Below, piece after piece: positions 29,436 through 37,516 of a stretch of 64,000 nucleotides of DNA. The translations under genes and the position numbers were made by a program. Source of the stretch: Pseudomonadota bacterium (GTDB lineage Bacteria > Pseudomonadota > Alphaproteobacteria > Rhizobiales > Rhizobiaceae); the NCBI GenBank assembly GCA_023404095.1, contig JAEYDD010000002.1:113226-177225 (forward strand). The letters run 5' to 3'. The number at the start of each line of letters is the position of its first letter. The first letter of the stretch is position 1. Below the pieces are notes generated by a model, which saw only the letters and a program-made list of their open reading frames with translations, did not search any database and was not told the origin of the DNA.

Positions 29436-29795
29436 ATGAGACGGCTCCTGCTTATCCTCGCCTTCATCGCGGCGGCAATCTCCGGCTGGACGCCGGTGAT
29501 GGCGGCGTCCCTGCATGTCGCGACCATGGCGAGCCGGCACGCGCATCACGACATGGCCGGCGACCCGGCGGCACATTCCGACCATGCCGATCATGAAGGT
29601 CGCGGCGATCACGGCGGCAAGACGCATGGCGGCGCTCATCCGCTTCTCTGCTCGGCGTGCTTTGCCGTCGTCAGCGAAATCGAGAGCGTCCGCCCGGCCG
29701 TGCTGCATGAGGGCCGCAGGATGGCGTCAGGTTCGACGCTGATCGGCGGCGAGATCATGCCGCCGGTGCCCCCGCCCCGCCCCTTTCCTCTCTGA
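29436..29795 (+). CDS. Small secreted histidine-rich protein, function unknown
   Basis: About 119 residues. A signal peptide (MRRLLLILAFIAAAISG...VMAAS) is followed by a His/Asp/Gly-rich segment (about 30-70) with repeated HxDH-type groups, then HPLLCSACFAVV with a CxxC pair, and a Pro-rich end (PPVPPPRPFPL). The His clusters and CxxC suggest binding of a transition metal in the periplasm, possibly copper. It is followed after 65 bp by a DUF305 gene on the same strand, also a periplasmic His/Met-containing family often linked to copper. Start uncertain: TTG 29430 is also possible. Function inferred only from composition and context. Confidence 0.6.
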   Translation: MRRLLLILAFIAAAISGWTPVMAASLHVATMASRHAHHDMAGDPAAHSDHADHEGRGDHGGKTHGGAHPLLCSACFAVVSEIESVRPAVLHEGRRMASGSTLIGGEIMPPVPPPRPFPL

Positions 29796-29860
29796 ACACG
29801 TCACTCTGCGGAACGCTGTTTGCGCAGACAAGAGACACTGGAATTCAGATAGGACATCAC

Positions 29861-30253
29861 ATGAACATCAAACGTCTGGTGCAGGGCGCAGCCCTCGCGC
29901 TCCTTCTCACTGCGCCCGCCCTCGCTCAGGACCATTCGAACGGCATGGACCATTCCGGCCACCAGGCGATGGAAACGGACACACCGAAAGGCGACCAGGG
30001 ACCGGCGAGCCAGGCCTTCGCGCAGGCGAACGCCAGGATGCACGCCGGCATGGATTTCGCGTTCAGCGGCAATGCGGACGTGGATTTCGTGCGCGGGATG
30101 ATCGCTCATCACCAAGGCGCGATCGACATGGCGCGGGTCGAGCTGGAATACGGAAAGGATCCCGCCATACGCAAGCTCGCCGAAGAGGTGATCCGGGCGC
30201 AGCAAGGTGAAATCGAAATGATGAAGAGCTGGCTGGAGCAGAACGCCAAGTAA
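29861..30253 (+). CDS. DUF305 domain periplasmic protein (CopM-like)
   Basis: 130 residues with a signal peptide (to about 23, ending ALAQ). A His/Met-rich N-terminus (HSNGMDHSGHQAME) leads into the DUF305 four-helix core with the diagnostic FVRGMIAHHQGAIDMA and helices ending EIEMMKSWLEQ. Cyanobacterial CopM of this family binds Cu+ in the periplasm; that role is plausible but unproven here. AGGACATCAC precedes the ATG. It is likely cotranscribed with the preceding His-rich secreted protein, and a GC hairpin follows. Confidence 0.88.
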   Translation: MNIKRLVQGAALALLLTAPALAQDHSNGMDHSGHQAMETDTPKGDQGPASQAFAQANARMHAGMDFAFSGNADVDFVRGMIAHHQGAIDMARVELEYGKDPAIRKLAEEVIRAQQGEIEMMKSWLEQNAK

Positions 30254-30263
30254 AGCGAAGACG

Positions 30264-30296
30264 GAACGGGCCCGGTCGACAGGACGGGGCCCGTTC
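30264..30296 (+). terminator. Hairpin terminator after the DUF305 gene
   Basis: A 10-bp stem (GAACGGGCCC / GGGCCCGTTC) with a 13-nt loop starts 11 bp after the stop codon. The following sequence ACCTTTGG is only weakly T-rich, so termination may be incomplete. Confidence 0.6.
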
Positions 30297-30312
30297 ACCT
30301 TTGGTCCGCCGA

Positions 30313-30516
30313 TTATTTTCCCGGGTTCGCTTCGATCGTGCTCGATGCCTCGACAAGCGAGGCCGCAATGACCTTGGCGAGCGTCATGCTGTGCAGTCTG
30401 ATTTCGATATTGTTGCCGTCGCGCGCGGAACGGATGAGATTGAATCCCTCGCGCAACACTATTTCCTGAGCCTTGCTGCAGGCCCAAGCCTCGATTTCTT
30501 GGCCGCTATGCGTCAT
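30313..30516 (-). CDS. Small hypothetical protein (67 residues)
   Basis: A 67-residue soluble protein starting MTHSGQEIEAWACSKAQ, with alternating helical stretches and a Lys-rich hydrophobic helix near the end (LAKVIAASLVEAS). ATG 30516 has a GGGGA Shine-Dalgarno 7 nt upstream; the frame is open to 30558. Third-position GC is lower than in neighbours, so the call is moderate. No family recognised. It converges on the DUF305 gene. Confidence 0.5.
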   Translation of the reverse strand: MTHSGQEIEAWACSKAQEIVLREGFNLIRSARDGNNIEIRLHSMTLAKVIAASLVEASSTIEANPGK

Positions 30517-30733
30517 CGTTTCCCCGTTGGCTAAATCATTTAGCTCTGAACGGTGCACCCCAGGTCCAACGCAGTATTTCCCCCAGTTGAATCAGTCATC
30601 TGATCGCCCCGCAACCGGAACGATACATGATTCGCGGAAAAATACACCCGTCACCGCCGCGGCGGAGACAGCGGCGCAATCCTCACGCAAGCTTCATGGG
30701 CTCGGAAACAGGGAATCGCTGCCGCGGGCGGCC

Positions 30734-31384
30734 TCAACCGGCGGCGATGGCGCTGAAGGAGCGGTCGAGATTGCGGCGCAGGCGGTCGACTTCCGGCTGG
30801 CAGAAGCAGCCGGCGAGATGGTCGTTGACAAGCCCCATCGCCTGCATGAACGCATAGACCGTGGTCGGGCCGACGAAGGTCCATCCGCGCTTCTTCAGAT
30901 CCTTGGAGATGCGCTTGGAGGTCGGCGTGGACGGATTGGCGATCAACGTCTCGAAGTCCATTACTGCAGGACGCTCCGCTGCAGGTGGTTCGTTGTTCCA
31001 GAAATAGCGCGCGATCGAGCCGAACTCTTCCCGCATTTCCTGGGCGCGGCGGGCATTGTTGATCGTGGAGACGATCTTGCCGCGGTGGCGCACGATACCT
31101 GCGTCGGCGAGGCAGCGGGCGATGTCGTCGTCCCCGAAGGCCGCCACCTTGTCGAAGTCGAAACCTGCAAAGGCCGCGCGAAAGTTCTCCCGCTTGCGCA
31201 GGATCGTCAGCCAGGAGAGGCCGGACTGGAACCCCTCCAGGCAGATTTTCTCGAACAGGCGGAAATCGTCGGTGACCGGCCGCCCCCACTCCGCATCGTG
31301 ATAGCGGCGATAATCCTCCAGGTTGCCATGCCATGCACAGCGCTCGCGCCCGTCGTCGCCCGCAACAATCCCTCGTGCCGCCAT
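30734..31384 (-). CDS. tag: DNA-3-methyladenine glycosylase I
   Basis: About 216 residues. Tag excises 3-methyladenine from alkylated DNA, starting base-excision repair. Family landmarks are the N-terminal zinc Cys in RCAWHG, YHDAEWGRPV, LSWLTILRKRENFR (helix-hairpin-helix region) and the C-terminal SKRISKDLKKRGWTFVGP followed by the zinc ligands in VNDHLAGC. All four zinc positions (Cys, His, His, Cys) appear present. ATG 31384 with GGAG 7 nt upstream is preferred over upstream starts. Single gene, divergent from the L,D-transpeptidase pair. Confidence 0.94.
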   Translation of the reverse strand: MAARGIVAGDDGRERCAWHGNLEDYRRYHDAEWGRPVTDDFRLFEKICLEGFQSGLSWLTILRKRENFRAAFAGFDFDKVAAFGDDDIARCLADAGIVRHRGKIVSTINNARRAQEMREEFGSIARYFWNNEPPAAERPAVMDFETLIANPSTPTSKRISKDLKKRGWTFVGPTTVYAFMQAMGLVNDHLAGCFCQPEVDRLRRNLDRSFSAIAAG

Positions 31385-31634
31385 GTCTCGCTCCATCCGT
31401 TTCCTTTTTGTTCCGTTTACCACTCGTCAACCAGATTTGGAAAGGGGGCAATAACCCTACCGGGAGGTTTCCGGCATCGGCGGCCTTTTCATGAAGAGGA
31501 ATTTACCATTCGCTTCCCGCAGGGTGAGAGCATCGCAACCGAGGCGCCGTGAAGGCGCGCATTGCTATCCGACATCCACCGCCCCCGCGGGCGGCCGTGT
31601 CGTCACGCCTGGCGAAAGGTTGAGAGTACGCCCG

Positions 31635-32390
31635 ATGTTGAGAAAATCGCTTCTGATCGCTGCTTGCCTTGCGCTTGCGGCACCGGCCGCTGAGGCCAAC
31701 GACCGCTATGCGACCCGCCCGCCCGTCGTGGTCAGCCCGGACCTGACCGCCCCCTGGGTGATGCAACTGACCGGACAGGGCGTGCAGCCCGCCGTCACCT
31801 CGCGCAAGATCGTCAACCGCCAGCAGGCGCAGCAGCGCCGCATCATGCGCCAGCAGCCGGCGGCGGCATCGGCTGCAGCGGGCGGCGTGCAACTGGCGGC
31901 CGTCACCGGTGCCCGGCCCGTGCAGACGCAACTCGATCCGATGTTCCTGCCGCAGATCGTCGACTACGACACGACGCACAGGCCGGGCACGATCGTCATC
32001 GACACGAACAACCGCTTCCTCTACCTGGTGGTGGGCGACGGCAAGGCAAAGCGCTACGGCGTCGGCGTCGGCAAGCCGGGCTTCGAGTGGGCCGGCACGC
32101 ACAAGGTCACCGCCAAGCGCGAATGGCCGAGCTGGACGCCGCCGAAGGAAATGATCACCCGCGAAGCCGCCAAGGGCCACTACCTTCCGGCCTTTATGGA
32201 GGGCGGCCCGGAAAACCCGCTCGGTTCGCGCGCCCTGTATCTCGGTTCGACGCTCTATCGCATCCACGGCACCAATGCACCATGGACGATCGGCTATGCG
32301 GTCTCTTCCGGCTGCATCCGCATGCGCAACGAGGACGTGATCGACCTCTACGAGCGCGTCAAAGTCGGGACGAAAGTGATCGTCATCTGA
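31635..32390 (+). CDS. L,D-transpeptidase (YkuD domain), copy 1
   Basis: About 251 residues. A signal peptide (MLRKSLLIAACLALAAPAAEA) is followed by a Gln-rich linker (about 55-85) and a YkuD catalytic domain (about 115-250). The catalytic motif is HGTN..., then SSGCIRMRNEDVIDLY, i.e. the canonical HxxX-S-x-G-C-R-M nucleophile Cys. The enzyme forms 3-3 peptidoglycan cross-links or anchors outer-membrane proteins to the wall in the periplasm. It lies upstream of a second YkuD gene; a hairpin between them suggests partly separate transcription. Confidence 0.92.
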   Translation: MLRKSLLIAACLALAAPAAEANDRYATRPPVVVSPDLTAPWVMQLTGQGVQPAVTSRKIVNRQQAQQRRIMRQQPAAASAAAGGVQLAAVTGARPVQTQLDPMFLPQIVDYDTTHRPGTIVIDTNNRFLYLVVGDGKAKRYGVGVGKPGFEWAGTHKVTAKREWPSWTPPKEMITREAAKGHYLPAFMEGGPENPLGSRALYLGSTLYRIHGTNAPWTIGYAVSSGCIRMRNEDVIDLYERVKVGTKVIVI

Positions 32391-32418
32391 TCGCCGGTTC
32401 GTCTGCGCGTTTCTTCGA

Positions 32419-32439
32419 ACGGCGGCCCGGGGCCGCCGT
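32419..32439 (+). terminator. Possible terminator between the two L,D-transpeptidase genes
   Basis: The stem ACGGCGGCC / GGCCGCCGT with a short CGG loop begins 29 bp after the stop codon. It is followed by only a short T-run (TTCAGTG), so strength is uncertain. Confidence 0.55.
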
Positions 32440-32581
32440 TTCAGTGTGCGCAGTGGGCAACACCCTTTTTCTTAGTGGCGCCTCATTGCCTTCACATTGG
32501 CCCTCTACGGCGCCGACCGCTTGAATTGCCGGGAGAGTTCGCTAGCCTTCCCGTGAAATATTGATCGGAGAGGGTAAAGAC

Positions 32582-33289
32582 ATGAGGAAACTCGTCCCCG
32601 TGCTGGTCGCGGGTGCTGTTGCGCTTTGCGCCGTATTGCCGGCGGCAAACGCACACGCTTTCAACACAAGCCGGCCAGGCGCGCCCGACGCAACGACCGG
32701 TGACGTCGTGCAGGTGGCACAGCAGAAGCCGGTGCCGGCGAAATACCACCGCCGCATGGTGCGGCTGACGACGGACGAGCGTCCCGGCACCATCATCGTC
32801 GATACCAACAACAAGTTCCTCTACCTCGTGGAGAGCAAGAACCGCGCGATCCGCTACGGCATTGGCGTCGGCCGCGAGGGCTTCGGCTGGTCGGGCGTCG
32901 TCAAGGTCGGCCGCAAGGCCGAGTGGCCGGGGTGGACGCCACCACCGGAAATGATCATCCGCGAGCGCAAGAAGGGGCGGATCCTGCCGGCCTACATGGA
33001 AGGCGGCATCAACAACCCGCTCGGCGCGCGTGCGCTCTACCTCTACAACAAGAATGGCCACGACACGGCGTTCCGCATCCACGGCACGAACGAGCCGTGG
33101 TCGATCGGCCTGAACATGTCATCCGGCTGCATCCGCATGATGAACAAGGACGTCGAGCACCTCTACGCCCGCGCCAACGTCGGCGCCAAGGTGATCGTGG
33201 TCGGTCCCGGTGGCCGGGAAGGCAAGGTGAGCTTCGACGACCGCGGCGTGGACGTGCTGCGCACGCTGTTCGGCAGCCTCGGCGGATAA
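32582..33289 (+). CDS. L,D-transpeptidase (YkuD domain), copy 2
   Basis: 235 residues. A signal peptide (MRKLVPVLVAGAVALCAVL...) precedes a YkuD domain (about 60-205). It has RIHGTNEPWSIG and the catalytic MSSGCIRMMNKDVEHLY with the nucleophile Cys. It is paralogous to the gene just upstream, sharing the PGTI(I/V)(V/I)DTNN and WPxWTPPxEMI blocks, but has a short linker and an extra C-terminal tail (about 205-235). A GGAGAGGG Shine-Dalgarno precedes ATG 32582. A strong terminator follows. Confidence 0.93.
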   Translation: MRKLVPVLVAGAVALCAVLPAANAHAFNTSRPGAPDATTGDVVQVAQQKPVPAKYHRRMVRLTTDERPGTIIVDTNNKFLYLVESKNRAIRYGIGVGREGFGWSGVVKVGRKAEWPGWTPPPEMIIRERKKGRILPAYMEGGINNPLGARALYLYNKNGHDTAFRIHGTNEPWSIGLNMSSGCIRMMNKDVEHLYARANVGAKVIVVGPGGREGKVSFDDRGVDVLRTLFGSLGG

Positions 33290-33318
33290 GTCTCTTGCGA
33301 CTTCGTCGGATCAGATTG

Positions 33319-33340
33319 CGGGCGCTTCGGCGCCCGTTTT
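33319..33340 (+). terminator. Terminator after the second L,D-transpeptidase gene
   Basis: A 7-bp stem (CGGGCGC / GCGCCCG) with a TTCG loop followed by TTTT, 30 bp after the stop codon. Typical rho-independent terminator. Confidence 0.85.
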
Positions 33341-33465
33341 GCTATTGAGCAGGGGCCCGACGAAACAAAAGGCGGGTTCGCCGATTATCGAGAAGCCCCT
33401 CATCCGGCGCTGTGCACCACCTTTCCCCGGTGGGGCAAAGGAAATCCGGCTGGCAACCGGTCATA

Positions 33466-34764
33466 TCATCCCAATAGCGCCGGCTTTTCCCCGCCATAGG
33501 CCCAGTCCAGAAGCTCGATCGTGTGGACGATCGGCACCTCGGTGCCGGTGGCGATCTGGGTGATGCAGCCGATGTTGCCGGTGGCGATGACGTCGGGCTT
33601 GGTCGCCTCGAGGTTGCGGACCTTGCGGGCCTTCAGCTTCTGCGAAATCTCCGGCTGCAGGATGTTGTAGGTGCCGGCCGAGCCGCAGCAGAGATGCCCC
33701 TCCGCCGGATCGCGCACGGTGAAGCCCGCGTTCTTCAGGAGCGTCTTCGGCAGCATGGTGATCTTCTGGCCGTGCTGCATGGAGCAGGCGGAGTGATAGG
33801 TGACGTTGACGCGCTTCATCTCCTGCTGCGGCAGGTCGAGGGTCGCAAGATATTCCGTCACGTCCTTGGCGAGCGCCGACACGCGGGCGGCCTTCTCGGC
33901 ATAGGCCTCATCGTGGCGCAGCATGAAGCCGTAATCCTTGATGGTCGTGCCGCAGCCCGAGGCGGTGATGATGATCGCGTCGAGACCGCCGTTTTCGACC
34001 TCGCGCAGCCACACATCGACATTGCGGCGCGCGGCTTCCAGCGCCTGCTCCTCGCGGCCCATGTGATGCACGAGCGAGCCGCAGCAGACTTCGCCGGCGG
34101 GCGCCACGACCTCGACGCCGAGGCGCGTCAGGAGGCGGATGGTGGCTTCGTTGATCTCTGGCTTCAGCACCGGCTGGGCGCATCCCGACAGGATCGCCAC
34201 CCGGCCGCGACGGGCGCCGGCTGCCATATGCGTGCCGGGACGCGCGCTCGGCGAGGGCCGCGGCACCTTGCGCGGCGCCAGGTCCAGCATGGCGCCGAAC
34301 GCCTCCAGCCCCTTCACCTTCTTCAGGAAGCCGGCAAGGGGCCGGCCAAGGGCTGCGGCGTGGAGCGCCATGCGGAAGCGCGCGGGATAGGGCAGAACGG
34401 CCGCCAGCACGTTGCGCGTCACGCGGCTCCAGAACGGCCGGCGATAGGTGTTTTCGATATGCATGCGCGCGTGATCGACCAGGTGCATGTAGTCGACGCC
34501 CGAAGGACAGGTGGTCGTGCAGGACAGGCACGACAGGCAGCGGTCGATGTGGGTGACGACCTGCTCGTCCGCCGGTCGGCCGTTTTCCAGCATGTCCTTG
34601 ATCAGGTAAATGCGCCCGCGCGGGCTGTCGAGCTCGTTGCCGAGCGTGACATAAGTCGGACAGGTGGCGGTGCAGAACCCGCAATGGACGCATTTGCGCA
34701 GGATCTTTTCCGACGTTGCGACGTGCGGATCGGCAAGTTGCTCAGCGGTGAAATTGGTCTGCAT
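33466..34764 (-). CDS. glcF: Glycolate oxidase iron-sulfur subunit GlcF
   Basis: 432 residues. Two [4Fe-4S] motifs lie near the N-terminus (CVHCGFCTATCPTY, about 26-39, and CLSCLSCTTTCPSG, about 77-90). Two CCG (cysteine-rich) domains follow, with SGCAQPV, EVCCGSLVHH and HLCCGSAGT. GlcF passes electrons from GlcD/GlcE-bound flavin to the respiratory chain during glycolate oxidation to glyoxylate. The start overlaps the glcE stop by TGATG, so the subunits are translationally coupled. Last gene of glcDEF. Confidence 0.95.
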   Translation of the reverse strand: MQTNFTAEQLADPHVATSEKILRKCVHCGFCTATCPTYVTLGNELDSPRGRIYLIKDMLENGRPADEQVVTHIDRCLSCLSCTTTCPSGVDYMHLVDHARMHIENTYRRPFWSRVTRNVLAAVLPYPARFRMALHAAALGRPLAGFLKKVKGLEAFGAMLDLAPRKVPRPSPSARPGTHMAAGARRGRVAILSGCAQPVLKPEINEATIRLLTRLGVEVVAPAGEVCCGSLVHHMGREEQALEAARRNVDVWLREVENGGLDAIIITASGCGTTIKDYGFMLRHDEAYAEKAARVSALAKDVTEYLATLDLPQQEMKRVNVTYHSACSMQHGQKITMLPKTLLKNAGFTVRDPAEGHLCCGSAGTYNILQPEISQKLKARKVRNLEATKPDVIATGNIGCITQIATGTEVPIVHTIELLDWAYGGEKPALLG

Positions 34765-35975
34765 CAGTAGCGCGCCCCGGTCGCGACGTTTCCGGCGAAT
34801 ATCCCGGCCGGATCGAATTTTTCCCTGATCCGCGCAGTCAGCGCCTCGATCGCGTCACCTTGCGGCTGCGTGACCAGCGTCGCCGCCATCACGCCGGCCG
34901 AGGCGCGAAGCAGGGTGGCGTGCCCTCCCCCCAGCGCCTTGATGTAGCGGCGAACGAGTTCGGCCTCGGGATCGGATTCCATCCGCAGCCACACCAGGCC
35001 GCCCTGCCAGTCATAGAACGCATCGACACCGGTTTCGAGCCGCAGCGCTGCGACCAGCTGGTGGCCGGCGGTCGGGGCGACGGATATGCGCCAGACCGGC
35101 CGCGCGGTGCCGTCGGCGAAAGCGTGGACGTCGCGGATTTCGCGCCAGAGCTGGGCGGTATCGGCGGGATCCAGCGTGACGACCGGACCGAAGGAGGCCA
35201 TCGCGGCCGTCAATTTCTCGGCCCTCACGGAGACGGAAGCGGACAGCCCTTCCAGCCGCAGCACGGTGGCGGCACCGCCCGGCAGCCGTCCGCCAAGGAA
35301 ACGCCCGCGCACGCTTTCGGGCAGATGCGCCGCTCCCGACACTTCCACCGACATCGACATGGCCGTCGCCATGGCGGCCGTCGCCTGCGCATCGTTGAGG
35401 TCCGAAACGACGATGGTTGCTGCCGTTTCGGGCACCGGCAGGAGGCGGAAGGTGACTTCGGTCATGAAGGCGAGCGTGCCGAACGAACCGGCCATGAGCT
35501 TGGCCAGGTCCAGCCCGGTGACGTTCTTCATCACCCGGCCGCCGGCCTTTACGATCTCGCCGGAGCCGTTGACGAAGCGAACGCCGAGCAGGCTGTCGCG
35601 GGCGGCACCGGCGACAAAGCGGCGCGGGCCGGAGGCATTGGTGGCAAACACGCCACCAATCGTGGGAATGCCGCCGGTGCCCAGCAGCGGCCGCACGTCC
35701 AGCGGCTCGAAACTGAGCATCTGGCGGCATTCAGAAAGTGCTGCCTCGATATCGTCGAGCGGCGTTCCGGACTTTGCCGTCATGGTCATTTCGGCCGGAT
35801 TGTAGGCAACGATACCCGACAGGCTGGCGGAAGACAGAATATCGCGCCCCGCACCGCCGGCAGACAGCGTGCGGGTGCCGCCACCACGGATTTCCAGCGG
35901 CGAGGATGCGGCCACGGCGGCACGAATGATCCGGGAGGCAGCCTCCTCGGAGAGGGGATCATGGATGACGCTCAT
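34764..35975 (-). CDS. glcE: Glycolate oxidase FAD-binding subunit GlcE
   Basis: About 403 residues. An FAD-binding PCMH-type domain lies in the N-terminal half (LEIRGGGTRTLS and the block TGGIPTIGGVFATNASGP), and the C-terminal part is shared with FAD-linked oxidases. It is a subunit of the membrane-associated glycolate dehydrogenase with GlcD and GlcF. ATG 35975 overlaps the glcD stop by ATGA; the frame upstream lies entirely inside glcD and is rejected. The gene lies between glcD and glcF in the same operon. Confidence 0.94.
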   Translation of the reverse strand: MSVIHDPLSEEAASRIIRAAVAASSPLEIRGGGTRTLSAGGAGRDILSSASLSGIVAYNPAEMTMTAKSGTPLDDIEAALSECRQMLSFEPLDVRPLLGTGGIPTIGGVFATNASGPRRFVAGAARDSLLGVRFVNGSGEIVKAGGRVMKNVTGLDLAKLMAGSFGTLAFMTEVTFRLLPVPETAATIVVSDLNDAQATAAMATAMSMSVEVSGAAHLPESVRGRFLGGRLPGGAATVLRLEGLSASVSVRAEKLTAAMASFGPVVTLDPADTAQLWREIRDVHAFADGTARPVWRISVAPTAGHQLVAALRLETGVDAFYDWQGGLVWLRMESDPEAELVRRYIKALGGGHATLLRASAGVMAATLVTQPQGDAIEALTARIREKFDPAGIFAGNVATGARY

Positions 35976-37408
35976 GCGGCCGGCCGCCCTTCCAGGGGGA
36001 AGACTTTCGAGGGATTGAGGATCCATTGCGGATCGAAGGCCGCGCGCACGGCCATCTGCTGGTTCAGGTCGACGTCGGCATACTGATGCCGCATCAGGTC
36101 GCGCTTCTCGATGCCGACGCCGTGTTCGCCGGTCAGGCAGCCGCCGGCATCGACGCAGAGCTTGAGGATCTCGTTGCCCGCCTGCTCGGCACGCGCCGCG
36201 TCCTCGGGATCGTTGGCATTGAACAGGATCAGCGGGTGCATGTTGCCGTCGCCGGCGTGGAAGACGTTGGCGACCCGCAGGCCGTGGCGCTCGATGATCT
36301 CGGCGGTGCCGCGCAGCACATTTGGCAGTTGGCTCAGCGGAACCGTTCCGTCCATGCAGATATAGTCGGCGATGCGTCCCGTTGCCCCGAAGGCCGACTT
36401 GCGGCCCTTCCAGATGAGCGCCGCCTGGGTGGCCGACTGGCTCTCCTTGACCACCTTGACGCCATGACGCCGGGCGATCTCGATGATCGACCTGAGCATG
36501 TCGTCCATCTCCGTCTCCGAGCCCTCGACCTCGACGATCAAAAGCGCCTCGACATCGTCGGGGTAGCCTGCGCCGGCGAACGCCTCGCAGATGGAGATCG
36601 CCGGCCTGTCCATGAATTCGATCGCGACGGGAATGATGCCCGCGCCGATGATGTCGGCCACGCAGGCGCCGGCTTCCTCCGAACTGTCGAAACCGAAGAG
36701 CACAGGCCGCGCCCCTTCCGGCTTGGCGATCAGGCGGACGGTCGCTTCGGTGACAATGCCGAGCTGGCCCTCCGAGCCGCAGACGATGCCGAGCAGGTCG
36801 AGGCCGGGCGCATCGAGCGCCTTACCGCCGAGTTCGATTACGGTGCCGTCGACGAGCACCAGCTTCACGCCGAGGAGGTTGTTCGTCGTCACGCCGTACT
36901 TCAGGCAATGGGCGCCGCCGGAGTTCATGCCGATGTTGCCGCCGATCGTGCAGGCAAGCTGCGAGCTCGGGTCAGGCGCATAGAAATAGCCGTCGGGCGA
37001 CACGGCATCGGAGATCGCAAGGTTGGTGACGCCGGCCTGAACCGTCGCGGTGCGGTTGGCATAGTCGATATCGATGATGCGCGACATCTTGGACAGGCCG
37101 ATCACGACCGCGTCTTCCTGCGGAATGGCGCCGCCGGCGAGCGAGGTGCCCGCGCCGCGGGGCACCACCGGAATGCCGTAGCGATGACAGTACTTCATCA
37201 CCGCGGCCACCTGAGCCGTCGTCTCCGGCAGGGCGACTGCGAGCGGGACTCGCCGGTAGGACACGAAGGCATCGGTCTCGAAGGGAACGAGCTCGCGCGG
37301 CTCGTGTACCAGACAGCCCTCCGGAAGCAGATCGAGCAGGTCGCCGACGATCTCGTCGCGTCGCGCCAACACCGCTGCCTTCGGCGGCAGAAAGCCGATC
37401 TGCTCCAT
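35972..37408 (-). CDS. glcD: Glycolate oxidase subunit GlcD (FAD-linked oxidase)
   Basis: 478 residues. The FAD/PCMH domain includes VPRGAGTSLAGGAIP and the block GGNIGMNSGGAHCLKYG; the C-terminal FAD-oxidase domain includes HAGDGNMHP and the near-terminal GEHGVGIEKRDLM. It oxidises glycolate (and often D-lactate) with GlcE/GlcF, feeding photorespiration-like salvage and growth on glycolate. ATG 37408 (MEQIGFLPPKAAVL) is the family start. The gene is divergent from a LysR gene across about 108 bp that contain a short inverted repeat. Confidence 0.95.
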   Translation of the reverse strand: MEQIGFLPPKAAVLARRDEIVGDLLDLLPEGCLVHEPRELVPFETDAFVSYRRVPLAVALPETTAQVAAVMKYCHRYGIPVVPRGAGTSLAGGAIPQEDAVVIGLSKMSRIIDIDYANRTATVQAGVTNLAISDAVSPDGYFYAPDPSSQLACTIGGNIGMNSGGAHCLKYGVTTNNLLGVKLVLVDGTVIELGGKALDAPGLDLLGIVCGSEGQLGIVTEATVRLIAKPEGARPVLFGFDSSEEAGACVADIIGAGIIPVAIEFMDRPAISICEAFAGAGYPDDVEALLIVEVEGSETEMDDMLRSIIEIARRHGVKVVKESQSATQAALIWKGRKSAFGATGRIADYICMDGTVPLSQLPNVLRGTAEIIERHGLRVANVFHAGDGNMHPLILFNANDPEDAARAEQAGNEILKLCVDAGGCLTGEHGVGIEKRDLMRHQYADVDLNQQMAVRAAFDPQWILNPSKVFPLEGRPAA

Positions 37409-37434
37409 CCCCGACCTCCCGATTGATAGCAAAA

Positions 37435-37453
37435 TGGTATTTTTTCTTTACCA
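37435..37453. promoter_or_regulatory. Inverted repeat in the glcD/LysR divergent promoter region
   Basis: TGGTA (37435-37439), 9-bp A/T-rich spacer, TACCA (37449-37453). A perfect 5-bp dyad between divergently transcribed genes fits a LysR-type or other repressor site. The binding protein is inferred from position only. Confidence 0.45.
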
Positions 37454-37516
37454 CTTTGCGGAGGGGCAGGCAAATGCTAAGCACCTTTTCCACTACGGCG
37501 AAAGTGGAGCGCATTT

